DNA of 19,498 nt from assembly GCA_038231615.1 (NCBI GenBank), contig JBBRLA010000077.1:1-19498 (forward strand), given 5' to 3'. The position numbers and the translations under genes are program-made. The DNA is from JBBRLA01 sp038231615. Lineage in GTDB: Bacteria > Myxococcota_A > Polyangia > Palsa-1104 > JAEUJZ01. Within the stretch, counting starts at the first letter, position 1. The number at the start of each line of letters is the position of its first letter. A model generated the notes under the pieces. It had not been told where the DNA came from and made no database searches. It saw nothing but the letters and a program-made list of their open reading frames with translations. Below, piece after piece: positions 13,877 through 19,498 of the stretch.

Positions 13877-15526
13877 TCAGGGCGCGCGTAAGGCGAAGCT
13901 GCCCGGGTCGATCACCACCGTGGTCATCGGCGCGGAACGGGGCCATAGGGCCAGACCCAGGAGCACCCCTGAGGTCACTGCTGCGGCCCCCACCCAGAGC
14001 CACGGCCGGGTATAGAATGGCACCCGCGGCGGCGGCGGCGGTCGCGGGTGGACCAGGATCGGATGCAGAAAGAGATCCCCCGGGGCCGTGCCCACAACAG
14101 CACCAGCGACAGTCGGGGACTCAGCCTTTGCGACGGCCCCGACCGGCGCACCTTTTACCCCACCCTCGGCGTAGAACCAGGCCACCAGCCCCTCCGCCGC
14201 CGCGGGCAAGGGCCGCTCTTTGGTGACCCGAGCCACCCGCGGCGCCTCCGGCGCTTCGCGAACAATGGACCGCGGCGCCTCCGGCGCTTCGCGAACGATG
14301 GACCGCGGCGCCTCCGGCCCTTCGCGAACGATGGACCGCGGCGCCTCCGGCGCGTCGCGATCGGCACAACGCACGCGCTGCCCCAAAAGGATCGGCTCCC
14401 CCGCGTCCCGCCCCACCACCACCGCCAGCACGCTCTCCAGCCCGAGCAGCCGGCACAACGCCGAAAACCCCGACGCCGAGGGCGCCCGCCGCAGGCCAAT
14501 CAGCGTCGCCTGCGTGCGATCCGGCACCAGGTCCACCGGCAGGTAAAGCCCGGGTTCGGGGGCCTCGGCTACCTGCACTAGGAGCACCCGCGCCTCGTAG
14601 CCCGGCAGCCGCACCATCACCACATGCTCGCCGGGAGGCACCGGCCGCTCCGCGCGCCCGTCGGCCTGGCTCAGCGCCACCTCGACCCCGTCGATCGACA
14701 CCGATACCAGGGGCCGCAGCCCGGACGGCACCGGCCCAAAAAGCCCGGCCCCCGCCCGCTGCCCGACCTGCGGCACCACGCGCAACGGCCGCAGCGACCC
14801 CGCCGCTACCTCATCGGCCACTCGGCGAAAAAACGCCAGCACATCCGGCCGCACGTCCGCCTCGGTGAGCTGCGCCGATGGCAGCAGTACCAGCGCCCGG
14901 CGGAAGGTCTGGGCTGCCTCGACGGGCCGGCGCAGTTCCAGAAGCGCCACGCCCCACCAGCGCAGTACCTCGGCATAGAGCGACGGGGCCACCGGCAACA
15001 TCAGGAGCCCCCGGCAACGCTGCGCCGCCTCCGCCAGCGCCGCCTCCGCCCGTTCCAGCTCCACCCGCGAAAGTCGTCGCTGCCCCTCGGCCAGAAGCTC
15101 GCGCACGCCGCCCAGGTTCATCAGGAGCGCCTGGCTTTGCTGCTCTGCGTGGGCCCGCAGCCCCTGCTCGATCGCCCCCGACACCACCTGGATGTCCCGC
15201 GCCTTCAGCGCCCCGCGCAGTTCCGCGGCCACCTCCAGCAAGGGCGGCAGCCGAGGCCCCGATCCCCCCTTCGCCCCCCGCGCCGCTTCCGGCACATAGG
15301 GCGGGGGCGGGAGCGGGAGCGGGAGCGGGAGCGGGAGCGGGAGTGGGAGTGATCGATACACCACCACCGCCACCCGCGGCGCCGCCTCCACCCGCCGTGG
15401 CCACGACAGCACGACGCAAAGCAGACACACACACACGCAAGTGGTGAAAACCAGCCCGAACGCCACGGGACGGGGCCGACAGACCGGATGATGGGTGCGG
15501 GGCCGGGGGCCGCGCAGCTGCGCCAC
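13877..15526 (-). CDS. Secreted PEGA/TPR-like protein with C-terminal membrane anchor
   Basis: 549 residues from GTG 15526, chosen because GAGG lies eight bases upstream and the next stretch (FGLVFTTCVCVCLLCVVLSW) then serves as a signal peptide. An ATG at 15577 would extend it by 17 residues and overlap the divergent gene. After a Leu-Pro repeat comes a helical TPR-like region (ELERAEAALAEAAQRCRG, LRWWGVALLELRRPVEAAQ). A PEGA-like beta domain follows (VSVSIDGVEVALSQ...PPGEHVVMVRLPGYEARV), then an in-frame 11-residue repeat (APEAPRSIVRE), and a C-terminal helix (PWLWVGAAAVTSGVLLGLAL). This order, TPR-like helices, PEGA and a terminal helix, is common in myxobacterial envelope proteins of unknown role. 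It probably sits in the periplasm, anchored at its C-terminus. Confidence 0.8.
   Translation of the reverse strand: MAQLRGPRPRTHHPVCRPRPVAFGLVFTTCVCVCLLCVVLSWPRRVEAAPRVAVVVYRSLPLPLPLPLPLPLPPPPYVPEAARGAKGGSGPRLPPLLEVAAELRGALKARDIQVVSGAIEQGLRAHAEQQSQALLMNLGGVRELLAEGQRRLSRVELERAEAALAEAAQRCRGLLMLPVAPSLYAEVLRWWGVALLELRRPVEAAQTFRRALVLLPSAQLTEADVRPDVLAFFRRVADEVAAGSLRPLRVVPQVGQRAGAGLFGPVPSGLRPLVSVSIDGVEVALSQADGRAERPVPPGEHVVMVRLPGYEARVLLVQVAEAPEPGLYLPVDLVPDRTQATLIGLRRAPSASGFSALCRLLGLESVLAVVVGRDAGEPILLGQRVRCADRDAPEAPRSIVREGPEAPRSIVREAPEAPRSIVREAPEAPRVARVTKERPLPAAAEGLVAWFYAEGGVKGAPVGAVAKAESPTVAGAVVGTAPGDLFLHPILVHPRPPPPPRVPFYTRPWLWVGAAAVTSGVLLGLALWPRSAPMTTVVIDPGSFALRAP
14238..14360 (-). repeat. In-frame 33-bp tandem repeat (about 3.7 units), RGAS-type core on the opposite strand
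   Basis: Units start at 14238, 14271, 14304 and 14337 (partial). They differ at single bases only. In the gene (minus strand) each encodes APEAPRSIVRE; on the plus strand the same DNA contains CCGCGGCGCCTC and would read DRGASGASRTM. The core is nearly that of the M16 repeat, but the gene reads the other strand. Confidence 0.92.
15303..15350 (-). repeat. Hexanucleotide repeat (8 units of GGGAGC type) coding Leu-Pro
   Basis: Eight consecutive 6-bp units: GGGGGC, six of GGGAGC/GGGAGT form, ending with GGGAGT twice. On the coding strand they give a Leu-Pro run just after the signal peptide. The run is prone to slippage, and each step changes the protein by two residues without a frameshift. Confidence 0.9.
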
Positions 15527-15561
15527 GGTACAATCCTCGTGCCCGGCGGTGTGCCAGGCGG

Positions 15562-15568
15562 GTATACT
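15562..15568 (+). promoter_or_regulatory. Putative -10 box (TATACT) of the Memo-fusion gene, in a shared GTATAC palindrome
   Basis: TATACT (15563-15568) ends seven bases before ATG 15576, with no ribosome site, predicting a leaderless message. It overlaps the palindrome GTATAC (15562-15567), so a TATACC box on the other strand lies where a -10 for the divergent PEGA/TPR gene could be. Confidence 0.4.
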
Positions 15569-15575
15569 CCTTACC

Positions 15576-17081
15576 ATGGATGATCAGGCACCCAAGAAGC
15601 AACCGCCATCCGCCGAGACCCCCGGCGCGGGGGCCAACGGCCTGGCGCCTTCCGCAAAGGTCTCCGTCCCGGCAACCACCGGCGCGGAAGCCCACGACGC
15701 AGCACCCACTGCCCACCAGGCCGCCGGAGCTGCCCATGATTCCGTTGCCCAGCCGCCACCCCGGGACGACCGGCCCCGCCTGCGTCCCCTGGATGCCTTC
15801 CCTGTGGACAACCCCAACACCGCCGACCGCGGCGCCCCCAAGCTCCTGACGCTGCGCGACCCCTCCGGCCTGGCCCAGGGCAGCGTCACCCTGCCCCCCA
15901 TGGGCGTCGCCGTCATCGATCTGTGCGACGGCACCCGCACCCGCGACGAGATCCGCGGCGAGTTCCAGCAGCGCTACGGCTCCCCCCTGTCCCGTGAGGC
16001 CCTGGATGCCCTGCTGAAGCGCCTCGACGACGCCCTTCTGCTCGACTCGGCGGCCTTCCGCAACCACGCCGCCAGCACCTTCGCCGACTTCGCCCGGTCC
16101 CCCGTCCGCCCGGCCCACTTCGCCGGCACCAGCTACCCCAAGGACCCCGAGGCCCTGCGCCAGGTCCTTGACGGCTGTTTCGCCCCACCCAACGGCCCCG
16201 GCCTGCCCGCCGCACATGGCCACCGGCAACCCGACGCCCCCGACGCCCCGGTGGCAATCATTGCCCCCCACGTCGACTTCACCCGCGGCGGCCCGGCCTA
16301 CGCCTGGGCCTATCGGCCCCTTCTGGAAGCCCGCGCCATGCCCGACCTCATCATCCTACTCGGCACCGACCACGCCGCCCCCGACCCCAGCTTCACCCTG
16401 CTGCGCAAGCACTTCGACACCCCGCTCGGCCCCATCCAGACCGATCTCGCCCTTTGCGACGAGCTTCTGGAGGCCGCCAAGGCCCTCTCGCCCAAGCTCC
16501 CCGAGCAGCTCCTCCGCGACGAACACCACCACCGCGGCGAGCATTCGCTGGAATTCCAGGCGGTGTGGCTGCGCCACGTCCTTTCCCACCGCGATGACGG
16601 CGCGCAACCCAAGATCCTGCCGATCCTGTGCGGCTCGTTTCACGAGTTCGTCGGCGGCGGCAAGGACCGCCCGGCCACGCCCCAAAACGGCAAGAGCAAC
16701 GGCCCCGCCCTGCCCTTCCTGGCGCTCCTTTGCGAGCACATCGACGCCCGCCGCGCCGCCGGACAGTCCATCCTCTACCTATGCGCCGCCGACCTGGCCC
16801 ACGTCGGCCCGCGCTACGGCGACCGCGACCCCCTGTCCCCCTCCGACTGCAACTCCCTGGAGCAGCGCGACCGCGCCACCCTGCGCCCGGTCTGCGCCGG
16901 GGACGCCGACGGCTGGTTCCGCGAACTTTACCGCGAGAAGGACCGTCGCCGCGTCTGCGGCCTGTCTCCGATCTACACCATGCTGAAGATCAAGCCCGAG
17001 GGCCCCGGCACCCTCCGCTGTTACGGGCAGTGCCAGGCCGAAGGCGGCTCCATCGTCTCGATCGCCTCGGTGATCTTCTAA
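15576..17081 (+). CDS. Memo-family protein (AmmeMemoRadiSam system protein B) with N-terminal PqqD-like domain
   Basis: 501 residues. Residues 1-70 are a Pro/Ala-rich, probably disordered head. Residues about 72-160 look like a PqqD-type peptide-binding domain (SVTLPPMGVAVIDLCDGTRT, EIRGEFQQRYG, LLKRLDDALLLDS). The Memo domain follows: AIIAPHVDFTRGG (His232), LLGTDHAA (His266), the signature EHSLEFQAVWLRH (His323), AADLAHVGPRYG, and a late VCGLSPIYTML cysteine. In Memo proteins these His and Cys residues form a metal or reductase-like active site. Memo commonly occurs with AMMECR1 and a radical SAM protein, whose joint reaction is unknown; neither partner is in this window. The PqqD-like domain suggests handling of a peptide substrate. 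The gene diverges from the PEGA/TPR gene. Confidence 0.9.
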   Translation: MDDQAPKKQPPSAETPGAGANGLAPSAKVSVPATTGAEAHDAAPTAHQAAGAAHDSVAQPPPRDDRPRLRPLDAFPVDNPNTADRGAPKLLTLRDPSGLAQGSVTLPPMGVAVIDLCDGTRTRDEIRGEFQQRYGSPLSREALDALLKRLDDALLLDSAAFRNHAASTFADFARSPVRPAHFAGTSYPKDPEALRQVLDGCFAPPNGPGLPAAHGHRQPDAPDAPVAIIAPHVDFTRGGPAYAWAYRPLLEARAMPDLIILLGTDHAAPDPSFTLLRKHFDTPLGPIQTDLALCDELLEAAKALSPKLPEQLLRDEHHHRGEHSLEFQAVWLRHVLSHRDDGAQPKILPILCGSFHEFVGGGKDRPATPQNGKSNGPALPFLALLCEHIDARRAAGQSILYLCAADLAHVGPRYGDRDPLSPSDCNSLEQRDRATLRPVCAGDADGWFRELYREKDRRRVCGLSPIYTMLKIKPEGPGTLRCYGQCQAEGGSIVSIASVIF

Positions 17082-17176
17082 GCTTCTTTCTTTGGCAAGG
17101 GGCATGATATTATAGATCTGCCGCAAAACCGGATCGCCAAGCGCCCCAGGCGCCGCGGTCCATGAACCCACCCCGC

Positions 17177-17182
17177 GGGAGA
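17177..17182 (+). promoter_or_regulatory. Ribosome binding site of the OmpA-type lipoprotein
   Basis: GGGAGA nine bases before ATG 17192 selects this start over the upstream in-frame ATG 17162, which would place ten polar residues before the signal peptide. A TATTATAGAT stretch (17108-17117) further upstream is AT-rich and could hold the promoter -10. Confidence 0.5.
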
Positions 17183-17191
17183 CAGAACCTC

Positions 17192-18004
17192 ATGAGGAAA
17201 GCCCTTCCCTTCGTGCTCATGCTTTTGCCTGGGCTCGGCCTGGGTGCCGGCTGCGGCATCCCCAAGGAGCAGTACAACCAGCAGGTCCGCGACAACCAGG
17301 AGCTGAAGACCCGGCTCAGCGAGAGTGAGCGGCTGAAGGCCGAGACGGCGCAGAAGCTGGCCGATCTGGAGAAGCAGGACGCGGATTTGAAGCAGCGCAT
17401 CGCCGCCATGTCCGGCGACATCGGCAAGGCCGAAAGCGACAAGGCGACCCTCAACTCCGACCTGGCCGCGATGAAGAAGTCCCTGGAGGACTTGAAGCGG
17501 GCGCAGGTGGCGGCAGAGAAACGCACCAAGGCGTTCCGCGACCTGGTCGCCAAGTTCAAGGCCATGGTGGACGCCGGCAAGCTGGCGGTGGAGATCCGAA
17601 ACGGCCTGATGCTGGTGAAGCTGCCGGACAACATCCTCTTTGACACCGGCAAGACGGACCTCAAGAAAGAGGGCATGGACGCCATCAGTCAGGTGACCAA
17701 GATCCTGAACGGGGTCGAGGGGCGCAAGTTCCAGGTGGCCGGGCACACCGACAACCAGCCGCTCGGCAAGAAGGCCCGCTTCAGGTCCAACTGGGAGCTG
17801 TCCACCGAGCGGGCGCTGACCGTGGTGAACCTGATGATCAAGGAGGGCATGGACCCCAAGCGCCTGTCCGCCGCCGGCTATGCCGACGTGCTGCCCGTGG
17901 CCGCCAACGACGACGACGAGGGCCGCCGAAAGAACCGCCGCATCGAGATCGTCCTGGTCCCCAACATCGAGGACCTGCCCCCGATGGACGACATCAAGAA
18001 TTGA
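17192..18004 (+). CDS. OmpA-family peptidoglycan-binding lipoprotein
   Basis: 270 residues. The lipoprotein signal is MRKALPFVLMLLPGLGLGAGC with lipobox LGAGC (Cys21). Residues about 25-130 form a long charged coiled coil (heptads from QYNQQVRDNQELKTRLSESE to AEKRTKAFRDLVAKFKAMV). The OmpA C-terminal domain follows: NILFDTGKTDLKKEGMDAIS, FQVAGHTDNQPLG, NWELSTERALTVVNLMI, RLSAAGYADVLPVA and RRKNRRIEIVL. The Asp of GHTD and the Arg of the last motif are the residues that bind diaminopimelate in peptidoglycan in this family. It would link the outer or inner membrane to the cell wall, with the coiled coil spanning the distance. It resembles the MotB-like OmpA lipoproteins common in Deltaproteobacteria-like genomes. 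It follows the Memo gene by 110 bp and seems to have its own promoter. Confidence 0.92.
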   Translation: MRKALPFVLMLLPGLGLGAGCGIPKEQYNQQVRDNQELKTRLSESERLKAETAQKLADLEKQDADLKQRIAAMSGDIGKAESDKATLNSDLAAMKKSLEDLKRAQVAAEKRTKAFRDLVAKFKAMVDAGKLAVEIRNGLMLVKLPDNILFDTGKTDLKKEGMDAISQVTKILNGVEGRKFQVAGHTDNQPLGKKARFRSNWELSTERALTVVNLMIKEGMDPKRLSAAGYADVLPVAANDDDEGRRKNRRIEIVLVPNIEDLPPMDDIKN

Positions 18005-18103
18005 CCCGGGTCCCGGTGAAATCCGGGGGTTGCGCGGTGAATCAGGTCGGGAGACTGACCTTGAAGATCCCCTGGCGAAGGCGGACGGATCGGCCCGGCT
18101 TAC

Positions 18104-18136
18104 TTGACAGTTGCCAGCGAGGCTGCTAGCTAGATA
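18104..18136 (+). promoter_or_regulatory. Sigma70-type promoter before the small ORF
   Basis: TTGACA (18104-18109) is followed after 17 bases by TAGCTA (18127-18132); TAGATA (18131-18136) is an alternative at 21 bases. It is the best two-part promoter match in the window. Transcription would start near 18140, giving a leader of about 35 bases before ATG 18175. Confidence 0.55.
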
Positions 18137-18174
18137 ACAGCGGCAAGGTCCGCCGGTGGTCGTTAGAAGCTGAC

Positions 18175-18408
18175 ATGCAATCCGTAGACCTACTTGAACT
18201 CGCAGACCTGGAACTTATCGGCAGGTGGGTGGCCATCGACAGCCGGGGGGACCGAAGTGCCCACCGTGACGGCCGGCTGCGCTCTCTCTCGTCCGGGGCC
18301 CTCCTGGTCGATCACGATGCCGAGTTGGACGCCCTGTGCGTCCGCGTCGCCGAGGCGGGCCACAAGAACCTCGACATCTTCCTGTGCAACCATCGCGGCC
18401 AGGCGTAA
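18175..18408 (+). CDS. Small orphan acidic protein, unknown function
   Basis: 77 residues from ATG 18175. No family is recognised. The sequence is soluble, without a signal or membrane helix: QSVDLLELADLELIGRWVAI, a charged Arg/His/Asp stretch, SGALLVDHDAELDALCVRVAE, and HKNLDIFLCNH near the end. It has two cysteines and a cluster of His and Asp residues. The ribosome site is weak, but a consensus promoter lies directly upstream, which supports a real gene. It is flanked by the OmpA-type lipoprotein and a repeat-bearing lipoprotein, with gaps over 100 bp on each side, so it is probably transcribed alone. It could be a metal-binding or regulatory small protein, but nothing proves this. Confidence 0.5.
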   Translation: MQSVDLLELADLELIGRWVAIDSRGDRSAHRDGRLRSLSSGALLVDHDAELDALCVRVAEAGHKNLDIFLCNHRGQA

Positions 18409-18519
18409 GCCCGGTCGCTGCGTCTTTCTTCCCTTCTTCTGGGGCGCTCTCGCCTCGACGACGTGAAAGTCCGTGCTATCATGAGTATGGACCCGTGCGT
18501 CGCCCCCCGCTACCCCACC

Positions 18520-18524
18520 AAGGA
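18520..18524 (+). promoter_or_regulatory. Ribosome binding site deciding the start of the repeat-bearing lipoprotein
   Basis: AAGGA lies nine bases before ATG 18534. It places the start upstream of the RGAS-type repeats, so these repeats are translated and form part of the signal peptide. Confidence 0.55.
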
Positions 18525-18533
18525 TTGACCCTC

Positions 18534-19498
18534 ATGCGCCTGGTTCATGACAACCGCGGCGCTTCGCGCTTGGCGAGCATCTACCGCGGCGCTTCGTGCT
18601 GGGCAATTCCGGCCTGGGCAGGCCTCTGCGCCGTACTCGCCGGTTGCGCCCACTCGCCCGCGCGCGGCCCCTCGCCTGCCGCGTCCCGGGCCCGGCCGCC
18701 CGAGGGCTTACCCAGGGGCGATGCCACCGGCACCTGGGACTGGATGTTGCGTTCGCCCAACGAACAGGGCGACCTCCGCGTCGAGCAGGAGGAATGGCAC
18801 CTGCAGCAGCAAGGGGCCCGCCTCTTCGGGTACTACGACCGCCAGGTGCTGCTCCTGTCCCAGGACCAGCGGCCCTTCCAGTGCAACGGGGCGCTCGGCT
18901 TCACCAAGCTGTCCCGGGTGCGGGTGAGCGGCGAGATCCACGGCGCCGCCATCGCCCTAAAGGAGACCGCCGCCGAAGCCCAACCCGGCCCCTGCGACGG
19001 CGGGCAGCGCAACCTCATGGGCTACACCGGGGAGCTTTCCGGCGACTCGCTGATGCTGCGCTTCCCGCCGGGGGGGATGCAGTACCTCGCCCGCCGCCGC
19101 GCCGGGGCCCCCACCGCCCCGCTCTCCTCCCGGGAACCGCTCTCGCTCACGCCTTCGGACCCGGGCGCCGCGTCCCTGCCGGGCCTCTCCGGGGTGTGGG
19201 AATGGGAGCTTTCCACCGTGGACTCCGAGGGCGACCTGCGCACCGAACGGGAGGAATGGCACATCACCGAGCACGACGCCGACATCGCCGGCTACTACGA
19301 GCGCACCGTCCACCGCACCCGCACCGGCGGGGCCTTCCCGTGCAGCGGCTCCGCCGAGATCGAGGCGGTGACGCACTACACCTTAAGAGGCCAGCGCTTC
19401 GGCGATCACGTGACCGTCAGCGAGGTCGACTTCAAGGCGCGGCCCGGTCCCTGCGACAACGCGCTGCGCCGCCTGGACACCTATCAGGGCGACATCGC
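18534..19498 (+). CDS. Lipoprotein with duplicated ~110-residue beta domain, cut by window end
   Basis: 321 codons are visible with no stop before the edge. The signal peptide is unusual: 22 residues containing two RGAS motifs (8-11, 18-21) come before the hydrophobic core CWAIPAWAGLCAVLAGC, with lipobox LAGC (Cys38). After a Pro/Arg linker, two homologous domains follow at residues about 66-186 and 219-321. Shared positions include TWDW/VWEW, GDLR then E-EEWH, GYY-R, a Cys in FQCNG/FPCSG, GPCD and a final Y-G. Each domain has two cysteines that may pair. The alternating strands suggest a lipocalin-like or related beta barrel, but I recognise no named family. It is probably an outer-membrane lipoprotein. 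The second domain is nearly complete at the edge. Confidence 0.8.
   Translation, partial: MRLVHDNRGASRLASIYRGASCWAIPAWAGLCAVLAGCAHSPARGPSPAASRARPPEGLPRGDATGTWDWMLRSPNEQGDLRVEQEEWHLQQQGARLFGYYDRQVLLLSQDQRPFQCNGALGFTKLSRVRVSGEIHGAAIALKETAAEAQPGPCDGGQRNLMGYTGELSGDSLMLRFPPGGMQYLARRRAGAPTAPLSSREPLSLTPSDPGAASLPGLSGVWEWELSTVDSEGDLRTEREEWHITEHDADIAGYYERTVHRTRTGGAFPCSGSAEIEAVTHYTLRGQRFGDHVTVSEVDFKARPGPCDNALRRLDTYQGDI
18553..18612 (+). repeat. Two RGAS-type repeats at 30-bp spacing inside a signal peptide
   Basis: ACCGCGGCGCTTCG occurs exactly at 18553-18566 and 18583-18596, 30 bp apart, the same period as in the M16 gene. The first halves are conserved and the second halves differ. Each copy encodes RGAS in the n-region of a lipoprotein signal. 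Confidence 0.9.

Noticed and set aside
14811..16271. Long minus-strand frame (486 codons) across the PEGA/TPR and Memo genes
   Set aside because: It runs antisense to the Memo domain and out of frame with the PEGA gene, with a Gly/Ala-rich shadow composition.
18003..18035. Intrinsic terminator after the OmpA-type gene
   Set aside because: ACCCGGGT and CCCGG-CCGGG pairing is short and lacks a T-run.

Overview
This is a GC-rich, gene-dense bacterial chromosome segment. I see no tRNA, rRNA, CRISPR array, insertion sequence or phage gene. The gene set suggests a myxobacterium-like (Myxococcota or related) genome: several lipoproteins, Cys-rich 'DxDC...GxC' modules, a PEGA/TPR protein with a C-terminal membrane anchor, and long Pro/Ala-rich tails. 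That placement is inferred from style, not from a marker gene.

Layout. 1-327 is the tail of a gene cut by the window edge, and 509-766 is a small membrane protein. On the minus strand, 806-3426 holds a PlsB/PlsC-type acyltransferase joined by an ATGA overlap to a GpsA-like protein that lacks the usual catalytic residues. 3504-4136 (+) is a Phd/VapC toxin-antitoxin pair, and 4270-4695 (+) is an orphan protein. 4723-6657 (-) is a large lipoprotein that looks like a GH113-type TIM barrel without its catalytic glutamates. It diverges from a two-domain M16 zinc peptidase (6761-9721, +). The 338-bp gap after the peptidase holds a diverged second copy of the peptidase 3' end and two large inverted repeats. 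10060-13643 (-) holds, in transcription order, a winged-helix-like membrane protein, a Cys-rich lipoprotein (ATGA-coupled), NfeD and an SPFH/slipin protein. 13877-15526 (-) is the PEGA/TPR protein, which diverges over 49 bp from a PqqD-like/Memo fusion (15576-17081, +). An OmpA-type lipoprotein (17192-18004), a small orphan ORF (18175-18408) and a partial lipoprotein with a duplicated domain (18534-end) close the window.

Themes. Much of the content is envelope biology: phospholipid synthesis, SPFH/NfeD membrane organisation, peptidoglycan-anchored OmpA, and secreted or lipidated proteins. Three unrelated genes carry in-frame tandem repeats of 30-33 bp built on the same core (CCGCGGCGC[C/T]TC), in both orientations relative to their genes; this is the most unusual signal in the window. 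At least five genes have a TANNNT box 6-8 bp before the start codon and no Shine-Dalgarno sequence, which suggests leaderless transcripts. Other genes have clear ribosome sites.
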